DNA of 64,000 nucleotides from positions 91,849-155,848 of the forward strand of contig JAJFKU010000061.1 in NCBI GenBank assembly GCA_021773035.1. The letters are read 5' to 3'. Position numbers and translations under genes: made by a program. Below the pieces are notes generated by a model. That model searched no databases and was not told where the DNA came from. It saw nothing but the letters and a program-made list of their open reading frames with translations. Every line of letters begins with the position of its first letter. The stretch's first letter is position 1. Of this stretch, positions 1 to 8,844 are shown piece after piece. The DNA comes from Woeseiaceae bacterium (GTDB lineage: Bacteria > Pseudomonadota > Gammaproteobacteria > Steroidobacterales > Woeseiaceae).

Positions 1-17
1 AAATTAAAAGTATAAAA

Positions 18-31
18 GTATACAGGCATAC
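18..31 (-). promoter_or_regulatory. Shared operator-like motif, copy A
   Basis: On the minus strand this reads GTATGCCTGTATAC. It matches the pattern GTATG-N3-GTATAC also found at 3531-3544 and 19728-19741. It ends 58 bases before the GTG start of the first gene. The flanks are AT-rich. Binding by a regulator is inferred; the sequence identity is seen directly. Confidence 0.55.
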
Positions 32-88
32 CGTAAAATTACTGCCACATTGAAGCGGGCGAAAGAACGGCCTGGAGGGACATCAACA

Positions 89-895
89 GTGAAAGTAGCG
101 GGTCTGCAGCTGCGCCTGATCGACGCCACAACGCGACAGCAGAAAGAATCGAATGTCGATCACATTCTCCAGCAGATCGACGCCTGTCCGCAATGCGACC
201 TGATCGTTGTGCCGGAACTCGCGACGGTAGGTTATGGGCAGGATGTGTTCGAGAATCTGTCGTTCACTGCCGACCCCGTAGCAAGTTCGACGATCGACAG
301 AATACGAAGTGCGGCGAAACGCAAACAGACTTTTCTCGCCTTCGGTTTTCCTGAGAAAAGCGAGGATGCCTTTTACAACTCCGTCGCGCTCATCGACGAT
401 AGAGGCGGGCTAATCGATGTCTACCGGAAAACGCACCTGCCGCTATTCGTAGACACAATGGAAGGTGACTATTTTCAGTCCGGCGACCGCCTGGTCTCGT
501 TCGACGTAAGGGGAGTCGAAGTCGGTGTCTCGATCTGCTACGACATTCGTTACCCCGAACTCGCCAGGAACCTGGCCCTGGACAGGAATATAGACCTGCT
601 GCTTCATCCCACGGCGTTTTCCGATGACGAGACCTTCGCCAGCTGGCATCCGTTTATTGTGACTCGCGCGATCGAGAACCAGATCTACGTATTGAGCGTA
701 AATCGTGCGGGGGAAAGAAGCGGGAGATCGTTTTTCTGTCCACCGCTGATGGACTGGCAGCGGCATTCATCGGCTCTCGGTGTCGATGAGGACTGCCTGG
801 TCGCAACGATCGACGACGGTGTGCTTTCGACGGTGCGCCAAAAGTACCGCTATCGTGAGGGCATTAACCAGAAAGCGCTGGAGAGCCTTAGGTGA
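89..895 (+). CDS. Carbon-nitrogen hydrolase (nitrilase superfamily amidase)
   Basis: A cytoplasmic hydrolase of non-peptide C-N bonds. The Glu-Lys-Cys triad is visible as E43 (VPELATVGYG), K114 (YRKTHLP) and C150 (SICYDIRYPE). The roughly 268-residue length is normal for omega-amidase or N-carbamoyl-type members. I chose the GTG at 89 because GGAGGGA lies 8 bases upstream. A longer frame from a TTG at 50 has no ribosome site and adds an unmatched N-terminus. The stop overlaps the next start (GTGA), so it is translationally coupled to the D-serine dehydratase. A role in releasing ammonia or an acid from an amide intermediate is inferred; the exact substrate is unknown. Confidence 0.9.
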   Translation: MKVAGLQLRLIDATTRQQKESNVDHILQQIDACPQCDLIVVPELATVGYGQDVFENLSFTADPVASSTIDRIRSAAKRKQTFLAFGFPEKSEDAFYNSVALIDDRGGLIDVYRKTHLPLFVDTMEGDYFQSGDRLVSFDVRGVEVGVSICYDIRYPELARNLALDRNIDLLLHPTAFSDDETFASWHPFIVTRAIENQIYVLSVNRAGERSGRSFFCPPLMDWQRHSSALGVDEDCLVATIDDGVLSTVRQKYRYREGINQKALESLR

Positions 896-2220
896 CGGTC
901 GCCCAGCTTGACTACAAGCAGGCCCTCGGCGGTGGCGTTCCGTTTCTTTGGCTGAACCCCAATCATCGGCGATGCCCCGGGGCCGTCGCTGAAGCGCGCT
1001 GGACAATGGCTGACATTGAGGCGGCCGAACGACGTTTTCAGGCGAGCGGAAAACTGCTTGGCAGTCTGTTTTCAGATACCTGTCTGGATGGCGATGTGAT
1101 CGAGTCGGTGCTGCAAGCGGTCGACTGGCCGGCCGGACAGGTGCAAGATACTGCATCGCCTCCCGGACATTTATGGATCAAATGCGATCACCAGCTGCCG
1201 ATCGCCGGTTCGATCAAGGCACGTGGCGGGCTGCACGAGGTTATCGCGTTCGCGGAGGAGTTGGTCTCAACATACGGCTTCGAACAATCGCACCGCGATT
1301 TCTCCCACTGGAGCGATAGCGAAATCCAGTCGTTGTTCAACGAACATACGATTGTCGTTGCGAGTACCGGTAATCTTGGGCTGAGCGTAGGTTTGATCGC
1401 CAAAGCACTTGGTTTTAAAGCGGTTGTGCATATGTCGGTCGAAGCAAAGTCGTGGAAGAAGGAAAAGCTGCGGGGTTGCCGTGCGATCATTGTCGAGCAT
1501 GACGGTGATTATACGGAGGCTGTGAGAATAGGCCGGGAGGCAGCGGAACGGGATCCGAAGTCCTACTTCGTCGATGACGAGAACTCACCACGACTGTTTC
1601 TCGGTTATGCCGTTGCGGCACTTCGCCTGCAGCGACAGTTAGCGCGTAATAAGGTGCGAGTGGATCGACAAAACCCGCTGTTTGTTTATGTTCCATGTGG
1701 CGTTGGCGGTGCACCGGGTGGGATATGCTTCGGCCTGCACCAGGTCTTCGGCGAGAACGTGCACGTGTTTTTCTCGGAGCCGACACAGTCGGCATGCATG
1801 CTGCTGGCTTTGTCCGAAGGAGAAGCGGGGCCTCGCGCGGTTTACGATATAGGGCTGGATAATACGACCGTTGCCGATGGCCTCGCGGTTTCAAGGGCGT
1901 CGGCGATGGTGGCCAACATCGTAAAGCCGCTGGTTAGTGGAATATACACCGTCTCGGACGAAATCCTGCTCCGGAACCTGTACCTGCTAAAGCACGAGTA
2001 CGGGTTCTCGGTGGAGCCGTCTGCCGCCGCAGGCTTATCCGGCAGCGATTTCCTTTTGAACACGGATGCGGGAAGTCGGTACCTGAAAGAAAACACGCGG
2101 CCGGGCTCGTTGGCGCGCTCGAATCACGTCGTATGGACGACGGGTGGTATGCATCTGCCAAGGGTTGAGTACGAGCATTACTGGAGTCTCGGCCGGGCCA
2201 TCGACGATAACGCTATATAA
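892..2220 (+). CDS. dsdA: D-serine ammonia-lyase (dehydratase) family, PLP enzyme
   Basis: Fold type II PLP enzyme expected to convert D-serine, and often D-threonine, to the 2-oxo acid and ammonia. The PLP lysine is K109 in GSIKARGG, the signature of DsdA. The ASTGNLGLSVG segment (phosphate and substrate loop) and CGVGGAPGG also fit. Length 442 residues equals the usual family size. The GTG start overlaps the preceding stop by four bases. The 3' end overlaps the converging CoA-transferase gene by 8 bp. In this setting it may remove D-hydroxyamino acids released from a peptide substrate; that role is inferred. Family assignment is firm, substrate preference less so. Confidence 0.9.
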   Translation: MTVAQLDYKQALGGGVPFLWLNPNHRRCPGAVAEARWTMADIEAAERRFQASGKLLGSLFSDTCLDGDVIESVLQAVDWPAGQVQDTASPPGHLWIKCDHQLPIAGSIKARGGLHEVIAFAEELVSTYGFEQSHRDFSHWSDSEIQSLFNEHTIVVASTGNLGLSVGLIAKALGFKAVVHMSVEAKSWKKEKLRGCRAIIVEHDGDYTEAVRIGREAAERDPKSYFVDDENSPRLFLGYAVAALRLQRQLARNKVRVDRQNPLFVYVPCGVGGAPGGICFGLHQVFGENVHVFFSEPTQSACMLLALSEGEAGPRAVYDIGLDNTTVADGLAVSRASAMVANIVKPLVSGIYTVSDEILLRNLYLLKHEYGFSVEPSAAAGLSGSDFLLNTDAGSRYLKENTRPGSLARSNHVVWTTGGMHLPRVEYEHYWSLGRAIDDNAI

Positions 2221-3424
2221 CCTCGTCCTGCCTCAGTTGCTCGATTTCATCGTCGTCAAGCCCCAGCAGATTCCCGAGTATTGCTGCGGTGCTGTCGCCA
2301 AGTTCCGGACCGGCGTGCCGGACTCTGCCGGGCGTCGCCGAAAGCTTCGGGATGACATTTGGTACGACTAGGTTTTCGACCCGCGGGTCGTCGATAGCGA
2401 CGAGATTCTCGCGTGCGGAAATATGTTCGTCATCGAAAATGTCCTCAATCGTATTTATGAGTGCGCACGGTACGTCGGCAGCCCGGCAGATCTTCACCAG
2501 CTCATCGCTGTCGAATTGCAGAATCCAGTCTGAAACCACTTTGTCGATGATGCTACTGTCGGCAATGCGTTGTTGCGAATGTCCATAGGTCTTCGGATCC
2601 GCAAGCTGCGGTTGCTCCATCAGTACCGCGAGGCGTTCGAATATTTTGTCGCTGGAGCAGGCAAGCGCGACCCACTTATTATCTTTGCATTGAAAGTGGC
2701 CGTGCGGACAGGCGTTGTTGGTACCGACACCGAGTCGCCCGCGGATCGTCCCGTTGCTTGAGTAGCTTGGTGCCAGGTCGTCCAGTATGCGAAATATCGA
2801 CTCGTACAACGCGAGATCGATGTATTGCCCGCCAACCTTGTCCCTGGCGAGCAGCGCGATCAAAAGCCCAATGGCCCCGTAAAGGCCGGAGATGTAATCG
2901 GCGAGCGAGGTCGAGCCGGGCGTAAGCGGCGGGCCACCGGGCATTCCTGTCAGGTGCGCCAAGCCACCGAACGCGTGGGCGATGCGGGCGAAACCGATTT
3001 GTTCGCTCAGTGGACCGGTTTGTCCAAACGCGGATACCCGCAGCATGACGATATCGGGATTGGCTTTCTTCAACTGTTCGAAACCCAGTCCCCATTTTTC
3101 CATGGTCCCGGGGCGAAAGCTCTCACAGACGATATCCGAGGTTTTAACGAGCGACATAAGAAGCTCGGCGCCTGCGGGTTTTCGGATATCGAGGGTCAGC
3201 GATCGCTTGTTTCTCGCTTCGCTGAGCCAGCACAGCGAATCGTCGGATTCCGTTGGCGTACCGAACTCGCGGAGTGGGTCGCCTGCTCCTGGCTTCTCGA
3301 TCTTTATGACCTCGGCGCCGAATTCTCCCAGTATCGTCGCCGCATAGGGTGCGGCGATAAAGGTTCCCAGATCGAGGATTCGCAGGCCCTGCAGAGGCAA
3401 GCTAGAGTCGTTTATTTTATCCAT
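2213..3424 (-). CDS. CoA-transferase family III (CaiB/BaiF type)
   Basis: Moves CoA between carboxylic acids. The N-terminus LRILDLGTFIAAPYAATILG and AEVIKIEKPGAGDPLR are typical of the family. The acidic residue in SLADYISG is the likely catalytic Asp, and GFGQTGP-like loops are present (AFGQTGPLSEQ). I placed the start at the ATG at 3424, giving about 403 residues. The upstream extension to 3499 (SRAAQRYWAV...) is not family-like. It stands alone on the minus strand, divergent from the aminotransferase operon and convergent with dsdA. It probably activates an acid released by the pathway. The acyl substrate cannot be read from sequence. Confidence 0.88.
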   Translation of the reverse strand: MDKINDSSLPLQGLRILDLGTFIAAPYAATILGEFGAEVIKIEKPGAGDPLREFGTPTESDDSLCWLSEARNKRSLTLDIRKPAGAELLMSLVKTSDIVCESFRPGTMEKWGLGFEQLKKANPDIVMLRVSAFGQTGPLSEQIGFARIAHAFGGLAHLTGMPGGPPLTPGSTSLADYISGLYGAIGLLIALLARDKVGGQYIDLALYESIFRILDDLAPSYSSNGTIRGRLGVGTNNACPHGHFQCKDNKWVALACSSDKIFERLAVLMEQPQLADPKTYGHSQQRIADSSIIDKVVSDWILQFDSDELVKICRAADVPCALINTIEDIFDDEHISARENLVAIDDPRVENLVVPNVIPKLSATPGRVRHAGPELGDSTAAILGNLLGLDDDEIEQLRQDEVI

Positions 3425-3530
3425 AAAAGTCAAAGGACTACATACGCTAAAGTTGTATATTGAAGGCACGGCCCAGTACCGTTGAGCCGCGCGTGACAAG
3501 TGCAGATATTGTTGCTGGGTTTTTCAATAC

Positions 3531-3544
3531 GTATGGTAGTATAC
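3531..3544 (+). promoter_or_regulatory. Shared operator-like motif, copy B
   Basis: Reads GTATGGTAGTATAC and lies in the 3425-3602 divergent intergenic region. It is 58 bases clear of the aminotransferase ATG and 106 bases clear of the CoA-transferase ATG. The geometry nearly repeats that of copy C (59 and 103 bases). TATACA within it could overlap a -10 box, but I found no convincing -35 at 17 bases. Confidence 0.6.
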
Positions 3545-3602
3545 ACACATGTCATCAATTTTGCCGGCACGGCTTTAAGAAACGTAACGAGATGAAAAAG
3601 AA

Positions 3603-4985
3603 ATGAATAAAACGGATGTTGTCGCTCGGGACATCGAGCACGTACTTCACCCAACAACGGACCTTGCCCAACATCAGTCGCATGGCGCTTTAGTGATCGA
3701 AAAAGGGGATGGGATTTACGTATCGGACATTGACGGAAAAACGTATCTCGAAGGAATGGCGGGATTGTGGTGCGCCGGTTTTGGTTTCAGCGAAAGCGAA
3801 CTCGTCGATGCCGCCATTGAGCAGCTGCGGAAGCTGCCCTTCTACCATAGCTTCGGCGGCAAAGCGGTATTGCCGACCATTGATCTCGCTGAACATCTTA
3901 AGCGAATCGTTCCGTTTGACGCCTCAAAAGTCTTTTTCACGAATTCAGGATCGGAAGCCAACGATACTCAGCTCAAGCTGATCTGGCACTACAACAACGC
4001 AATTGGAAAACCGCAGAAGAAAAAGATCATCTCGCGCTGGCGCGGGTATCACGGTGTCACGATTGCGACGACCTGTCTGACCGGCCTGCCAGCGTATCGC
4101 AACGGCTTCGATCTTCCTGTGGCCGGCATACTCCACACGGAATGCCCGGATGTGTACCGCGGTATGGCGGTCGGTGAAACGGAAAGCGAGTACGCGAGTC
4201 GACTGGTCGAGAGCCTGGAAGACTTGATACAAAAGGAAGACCCGGAGACGATCGCCGCATTCATAGCCGAGCCGGTAATGGCCGGCGGCGGGGTCTTGCC
4301 ACCGCCGGAGACCTATTTCGAGAAGGTGCAAATCGTCCTTGAGAAGTACGATATCGTTTGTATCGCCGATGAAGTCGTCTGCGGATTCGGTCGTACCGGG
4401 AACATGTTCGGTTCCGAGACAGTTGGTATGAAGCCCGACCTGATGACCGTTGCAAAGCAACTGTCGTCGGCTTACATGCCCATCGCGGCCGTCATTATTC
4501 CGGGCTGGATGTACGAAACGCTGGTCGCCGAAAGCGAAAAGAGAAAGATATTCGGACATGGGATAACCTACGGCGGGCATCCGGTCCCGGCAGCCGTCGC
4601 ACTGCGCGCGCTGCAGCTTTTCGAAGAGCGCGACATGCTGTCGCATATTCGTGCCGTTGCACCGCGTTTTCAGAGCCGCCTCCGGGCTTTTTCCGAGCAT
4701 CCCCTGGTGGGCGATGCCAGGGGAGTCGGCTTGATTGGCGGTATCGAACTGGTCGCCGACAAATCGACAAAGGCTCCCTTCGATGCTTCTCTGGCGGTGG
4801 GTGGATACTGCGCCAGCGCGTGTCTGGATGAAGGCCTGATCACCAGGGCGAACGGCGATGTTCTGCTCTTCTGTCCGCCACAGATAATCACTGACGATCA
4901 AATTGATGACATGTTTGACCGACTGGCGCGTGCTTTGGATACAACCGAGTACTGGCTGTCGAGGCGGGGAGGGGCGACCAGGTGA
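3603..4985 (+). CDS. Class III PLP-dependent aminotransferase
   Basis: An omega- or beta-amino-acid:pyruvate-type transaminase of 460 residues. The PLP lysine is K285 in VAKQLSSAYMP. The cofactor Asp is in IADEVVCGFGRTG, and the GSEANDTQ loop is present. FYHSFGGKA and the N-terminal GIYVSDIDGKTYLEGMAG fit the subfamily of putrescine-, taurine- and beta-alanine-pyruvate transaminases. It is the first gene of an eight-gene unit and overlaps the aldehyde dehydrogenase by four bases, so the likely product is an aldehyde or beta-oxo acid handed to the next enzyme. Amine identity is unknown. A beta-amino acid is one option favoured by the neighbouring peptidase genes. Confidence 0.92.
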   Translation: MNKTDVVARDIEHVLHPTTDLAQHQSHGALVIEKGDGIYVSDIDGKTYLEGMAGLWCAGFGFSESELVDAAIEQLRKLPFYHSFGGKAVLPTIDLAEHLKRIVPFDASKVFFTNSGSEANDTQLKLIWHYNNAIGKPQKKKIISRWRGYHGVTIATTCLTGLPAYRNGFDLPVAGILHTECPDVYRGMAVGETESEYASRLVESLEDLIQKEDPETIAAFIAEPVMAGGGVLPPPETYFEKVQIVLEKYDIVCIADEVVCGFGRTGNMFGSETVGMKPDLMTVAKQLSSAYMPIAAVIIPGWMYETLVAESEKRKIFGHGITYGGHPVPAAVALRALQLFEERDMLSHIRAVAPRFQSRLRAFSEHPLVGDARGVGLIGGIELVADKSTKAPFDASLAVGGYCASACLDEGLITRANGDVLLFCPPQIITDDQIDDMFDRLARALDTTEYWLSRRGGATR

Positions 4986-6469
4986 CGACACGAGCGAGAT
5001 ACGGACAGTACATAAACGGCCGCTGGGAGAAGCCCTCGTCGGAGCAATGGATTGATGTCGTCAATCCGTTTTCTCAGGAAAACTGGTCCCAGGTTGCGAG
5101 AGGAAGCAAGCAGGACGTCGATAGAGCAGTGGCCGCGGCCAGGGATGCATTTCTAGACGGGCAGTGGCCGGCGATGACGGCCACTCAGCGCGGTGCGCTG
5201 CTGCGAAGCCTCGGTGACCGCATAGCGGAACATGCCGAGAGACTGGCCGAAGTGGAGTCGCGCGATAACGGCAAACTCATTGCGGAGATGCGGGCACAGC
5301 TGCAATACGCTCCCGAGTGGTTTTACTATTTCGGCGGCCTTGCCGACAAAATCGAGGGTATGGTCTTTCCGACTGACAAAGCGGATATGCTGTCGTACGC
5401 GAAATACGAACCCTACGGCGTGGTTGCTGCGATCACGGCGTGGAATTCGCCGCTGTTGCTGGCCGCTTACAAGCTGGCCCCGGCACTCGCGGCCGGTAAT
5501 ACCGTCGTTCTCAAGCCGTCGGAGCATGCGTCCGTATCCACCATGGAACTGGCCGACCTGTTTGCCGATGCCGGGGTTCCGCCCGGCGTTATCAACGTTG
5601 TAAGCGGCTACGGTCATGAGATCGGCGATGCACTAACGGGTCATCCCGACGTAGCCAAGATAACGTTTACCGGCAGCGAAGCTACCGGGAAACGAATTGC
5701 CGGCATCGCGGCCAGGGATATCAAGCCGTTGACGCTGGAACTCGGCGGTAAGTCGGCAAACATCGTGTTTGACGACGCTGATCTTGATCTCGCGGCTGTT
5801 GGCGCAGTTACCGGGTTTCTGTCCGCGGGTGGGCAAACCTGCGTGGCCGGATCGCGGCTGCTTGTCCAGAATTCGATCTACGACGAGTTCGTCGAAAAAG
5901 TCGTTTCGATCGCGAAGGCGGCGCGTCTGGGCGACCCTTTTTCGGCGGATACTCATATCGGACCCATCGCCAACGAAGCTCATTTTCAGAAAATCATCGG
6001 CTACTTCGATATTGCGAAAGCCGATGGAGCTGACTGCGTGCTGGGTGGGCGAGTTCATCAGGATTCTGAGATAAAGGATGGCTGGTTCATCGAGCCAACC
6101 GTCTATACGAACGTAGACAACAGCATGCGTATCGCTCAGGAGGAAATTTTCGGACCGGTCCTGGCTGTCTTGAGTTTCGAGACGGAAGAGGAGGCCATTC
6201 GGATCGCAAACGACTCGCGCTATGGGCTTGCTGCCGGTGTGTGGAGCAAGGATTCTGCACGAGCTCTTCGTGTCGCCGACAGGATTCAGGCCGGTACCGT
6301 CTGGATAAACACCTACCGGGTTGTGAGTTTCATGACGCCATTTGGTGGCTACAAAGCGAGTGGCAGCGGTCGGGAAAACGGCGCGGTCGCGATAAAGGAA
6401 TACTTGCAACTCAAGAGTTACTGGATTGGAACGTCTGGCGATGTTTCCAATCCCTTCGTGATTCGATAA
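4982..6469 (+). CDS. NAD(P)-dependent aldehyde dehydrogenase
   Basis: Oxidises an aldehyde to the acid. Catalytic C287 sits in GGQTCVAGSR and general base E253 in LELGGKSANIVFDDADL, at the normal 34-residue spacing. The coenzyme loop FTGSEATGKRIA and the late EEIFGPV motif are intact. Length 495 residues is standard. The GTG start overlaps the aminotransferase stop (GTGA). Pairing with a class III transaminase is the classic arrangement for amine or beta-amino acid catabolism, and I infer it acts on the transaminase product. A CoA-acylating role is less likely because the sequence looks like the hydrolytic ALDH group, but it is not excluded. Confidence 0.93.
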   Translation: MTTRARYGQYINGRWEKPSSEQWIDVVNPFSQENWSQVARGSKQDVDRAVAAARDAFLDGQWPAMTATQRGALLRSLGDRIAEHAERLAEVESRDNGKLIAEMRAQLQYAPEWFYYFGGLADKIEGMVFPTDKADMLSYAKYEPYGVVAAITAWNSPLLLAAYKLAPALAAGNTVVLKPSEHASVSTMELADLFADAGVPPGVINVVSGYGHEIGDALTGHPDVAKITFTGSEATGKRIAGIAARDIKPLTLELGGKSANIVFDDADLDLAAVGAVTGFLSAGGQTCVAGSRLLVQNSIYDEFVEKVVSIAKAARLGDPFSADTHIGPIANEAHFQKIIGYFDIAKADGADCVLGGRVHQDSEIKDGWFIEPTVYTNVDNSMRIAQEEIFGPVLAVLSFETEEEAIRIANDSRYGLAAGVWSKDSARALRVADRIQAGTVWINTYRVVSFMTPFGGYKASGSGRENGAVAIKEYLQLKSYWIGTSGDVSNPFVIR

Positions 6470-7452
6470 TGGATATCGCTATGAGAAAACGGATTCAACG
6501 ATCGATGCTGGCTGTGCCGGCGACGTCTACGCACTTGTTCGAAAAGGCTGCCGCCAGTGCCGCCGACTCGATTTTCCTGGACCTTGAGGATGCGGTTGCT
6601 CCGGACAGAAAAGCGGAGGCGAGAGAACTCGCGATCGACGCGTTGGACTCGGTCGACTGGGGCAGCAAACTAATGATCGTACGCGTGAACGAGGTGTCGT
6701 CGAGCTGGTGTTACAGGGACGTCATCGAAATCGCCGAGCGGAGTTCGAGGATCGACAGCTTCCTCATTCCGAAAGTCGGTGAAGCGGGCGATGTAGCGTT
6801 CGTTGAACGACTGCTTGAAGCGATCGAAACGACGGTTGAGCGTACGACTGCGATCGGGCTGGATATACTCATAGAAACTCCGAAGGGTATGCAGAACGTC
6901 GATACGATCGCCGCAGCGTCGAGGCGCCTTGGAAGTATTTCTTTCGGCGTCGGCGATTACTCGGTCGACATGAGAGTGCCGCAAACCAATTACGGAACGC
7001 CGGATTCGGACTACGCCGTTCTTACGCACTCCGACGACACCGACGAACGGCACAGCCACTGGAATGATCAGTGGCATTTTGCGATGGCGAAAATCTGCAA
7101 CGCGTGCCGGGCGAACGGTATCCGTCCGATTGACGGACCGTTTACCGGTTTCAACGACGCACAGGGATATTCGGCGAGCGCCGGTCGTGCGCGGGCAATG
7201 GGTTTCGAAGGTAAGTGGGCGATACATCCAAACCAGATAGAGTGTGCAAACACGGTGTTCTCACCGTCGCCGGCGGAAATCGACTGGGCGGAGAGAATCA
7301 ACGCGGCCATGGCTGACGCCGTTTCTGAAGGCAAGGGCGCGATTCAGGTCGACGGACACCTGATTGACCTTGCGCATGTGCGGCAGGCGCAAAACGTGTA
7401 CTCCCGATATCAGGCCATTGCGGCAATCGATAACGGCGGCAGAGCGGATTGA
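6469..7452 (+). CDS. HpcH/HpaI-type aldolase, citrate lyase beta-subunit-like (CoA-ester lyase)
   Basis: A TIM-barrel lyase of the CitE/malyl-CoA family that cleaves or forms 3-hydroxyacyl-CoA-type bonds. The N-terminus RSMLAVPATSTHLFEKA, the metal and phosphate segment FLDLEDAVAPDRK, the central ETPKGMQNV (metal Glu) and the late KWAIHPNQIE are diagnostic. Length is about 327 residues. ATG 6469 overlaps the preceding TAA; a second ATG at 6481 is possible. A longer open frame from 6241 lies inside the aldehyde dehydrogenase and was dropped. It may cleave a malyl-, methylmalyl- or citramalyl-CoA-like end product. That choice is inferred. Confidence 0.87.
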   Translation: MDIAMRKRIQRSMLAVPATSTHLFEKAAASAADSIFLDLEDAVAPDRKAEARELAIDALDSVDWGSKLMIVRVNEVSSSWCYRDVIEIAERSSRIDSFLIPKVGEAGDVAFVERLLEAIETTVERTTAIGLDILIETPKGMQNVDTIAAASRRLGSISFGVGDYSVDMRVPQTNYGTPDSDYAVLTHSDDTDERHSHWNDQWHFAMAKICNACRANGIRPIDGPFTGFNDAQGYSASAGRARAMGFEGKWAIHPNQIECANTVFSPSPAEIDWAERINAAMADAVSEGKGAIQVDGHLIDLAHVRQAQNVYSRYQAIAAIDNGGRAD

Positions 7453-7476
7453 GTTTGAAGGCCGAGGAAACTATCG

Positions 7477-8844
7477 ATGCATGACGGACATGACGCGATA
7501 GCGATTGCCTTGCCCGAGCGCCTGCAAGAGAGCGCTGCACGAAACGGAGTACCGGGTGCTTCGGTTACCGTGCTTCTTGACGGGCAGGTATATTCGGCCG
7601 CGAGCGGTCTCGTTGAAGTCGGTCAGCCGGCGAGCGTAACACCTGACACCGTTTTCAGAATCGGCTCTGTTACCAAGGTCTTTACTGCGACAATCGCGAT
7701 GATGCTGGTCGGAGAACAGAAGCTGGGGCTCGACGATCATATTGAGAAGTTTCTGCCGCAGCTTGTGCGCAGGAACCGGGCGACCTATGGCGACGTTCAT
7801 GTCCGTCAGCTGCTTTCGCACACGAGCGGTATCGACGGTGATCGTCTGACGGATACCGGTGACGGCGATGACGCGATCGCGAAATACGTGGAGGAACTCG
7901 GCCAGGCCGCAAAACTACACGCGGCCGGCCAGTTCCTGTCTTATTGCAATGCCGGCTTCAACATTCTCGGACGGATCATCGAAGTCATCGAAGGCAAATC
8001 CTGGCCGGCCATTCTTCAGGATCGCCTGCTTGAGCCACTTGGCCTCGATTCCGCAACGATGTCGGCGGAGGATGATTCACCGATCGCAAAGGGGCACGAG
8101 TTGAACGCAGAAGGCGAGTATGTCGCCATCGAGCAGGCTTTTGTTCCGCGATCGAACGGCCCGTCAGGGACGACGCTCGCAATGACGGGTCGTGATCTGA
8201 TGAAATTCGTTGGCTTTCACCTGAATGAAGGTGTGACGGCGGATGGGCGGCGTCTGCTCTCTGCGCAGCTGGTTCGCGATATGCAAGGCTGCCAGGTGAC
8301 CACGCCGCACAGCAATCGTTATACCGGGTGGGGGATTGGTCTGATGTTGTTCGGCTCCGATTCGAATCGTGTGTATGGCCATGATGGCGGTTGGGCCGGT
8401 CAGAGTACCTACCTGCGAGTCGCGCCGGCGTCGGGTTTCGCCGTTTCCATCATGGCAAATGGCGGTAGCACGGCCCGGTTGTTCCGCGACATCGCGGGCC
8501 AGCTGCTGGCCGAATACGCGAACTTCGCCGTTCCGGTGCCGCCGCGAATTGAAGAAACATTCCGCGGCGATATCGCCGCTTACGAAGGCTGTTATGAACG
8601 CTTCGGGCAGACCATCGAACTGCATGCCGACCGCAGCAGCCTTACAGGAACTCTTAGCGGGCCCTACTCGGGTGAGAGACCGACGAGCATTAGCGTAACG
8701 CCGGTCAACCACGCGAATGCGGTGTGCGAGATTGAGGGTATTCCCGATAAGATCGAGGCGTATTTCCTCGAATTCGACGCTCGGAAACGGCCGCAGTTTC
8801 TACACGTTACAGAACGTGCATTCAGGCGGCGGGAAGCGGAATGA
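7477..8844 (+). CDS. Beta-lactamase-fold serine hydrolase (S12/MlrB-like), copy 1
   Basis: Class C beta-lactamase/esterase/D-aminopeptidase fold. The three signature elements are visible: S64-V-T-K67, Y156-C-N158 and H302-D-G304. No signal peptide is seen, so it is probably cytoplasmic. The roughly 455-residue length includes a C-terminal extension (about residues 360-455) that resembles the lipocalin-like tail of D-aminopeptidases. It overlaps the first M81 gene by four bases. MlrB, the linear microcystin hydrolase, belongs to this fold and is encoded beside an M81 enzyme in mlr clusters. That parallel is known biology, but activity on a peptide here is inferred. An esterase role is the main alternative. 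Confidence 0.88.
   Translation: MHDGHDAIAIALPERLQESAARNGVPGASVTVLLDGQVYSAASGLVEVGQPASVTPDTVFRIGSVTKVFTATIAMMLVGEQKLGLDDHIEKFLPQLVRRNRATYGDVHVRQLLSHTSGIDGDRLTDTGDGDDAIAKYVEELGQAAKLHAAGQFLSYCNAGFNILGRIIEVIEGKSWPAILQDRLLEPLGLDSATMSAEDDSPIAKGHELNAEGEYVAIEQAFVPRSNGPSGTTLAMTGRDLMKFVGFHLNEGVTADGRRLLSAQLVRDMQGCQVTTPHSNRYTGWGIGLMLFGSDSNRVYGHDGGWAGQSTYLRVAPASGFAVSIMANGGSTARLFRDIAGQLLAEYANFAVPVPPRIEETFRGDIAAYEGCYERFGQTIELHADRSSLTGTLSGPYSGERPTSISVTPVNHANAVCEIEGIPDKIEAYFLEFDARKRPQFLHVTERAFRRREAE

Noticed and set aside
3945..4991. Open frame of 348 codons antisense to the aminotransferase
   Set aside because: Mirror of a conserved PLP enzyme, with no ribosome site and no recognisable motif.
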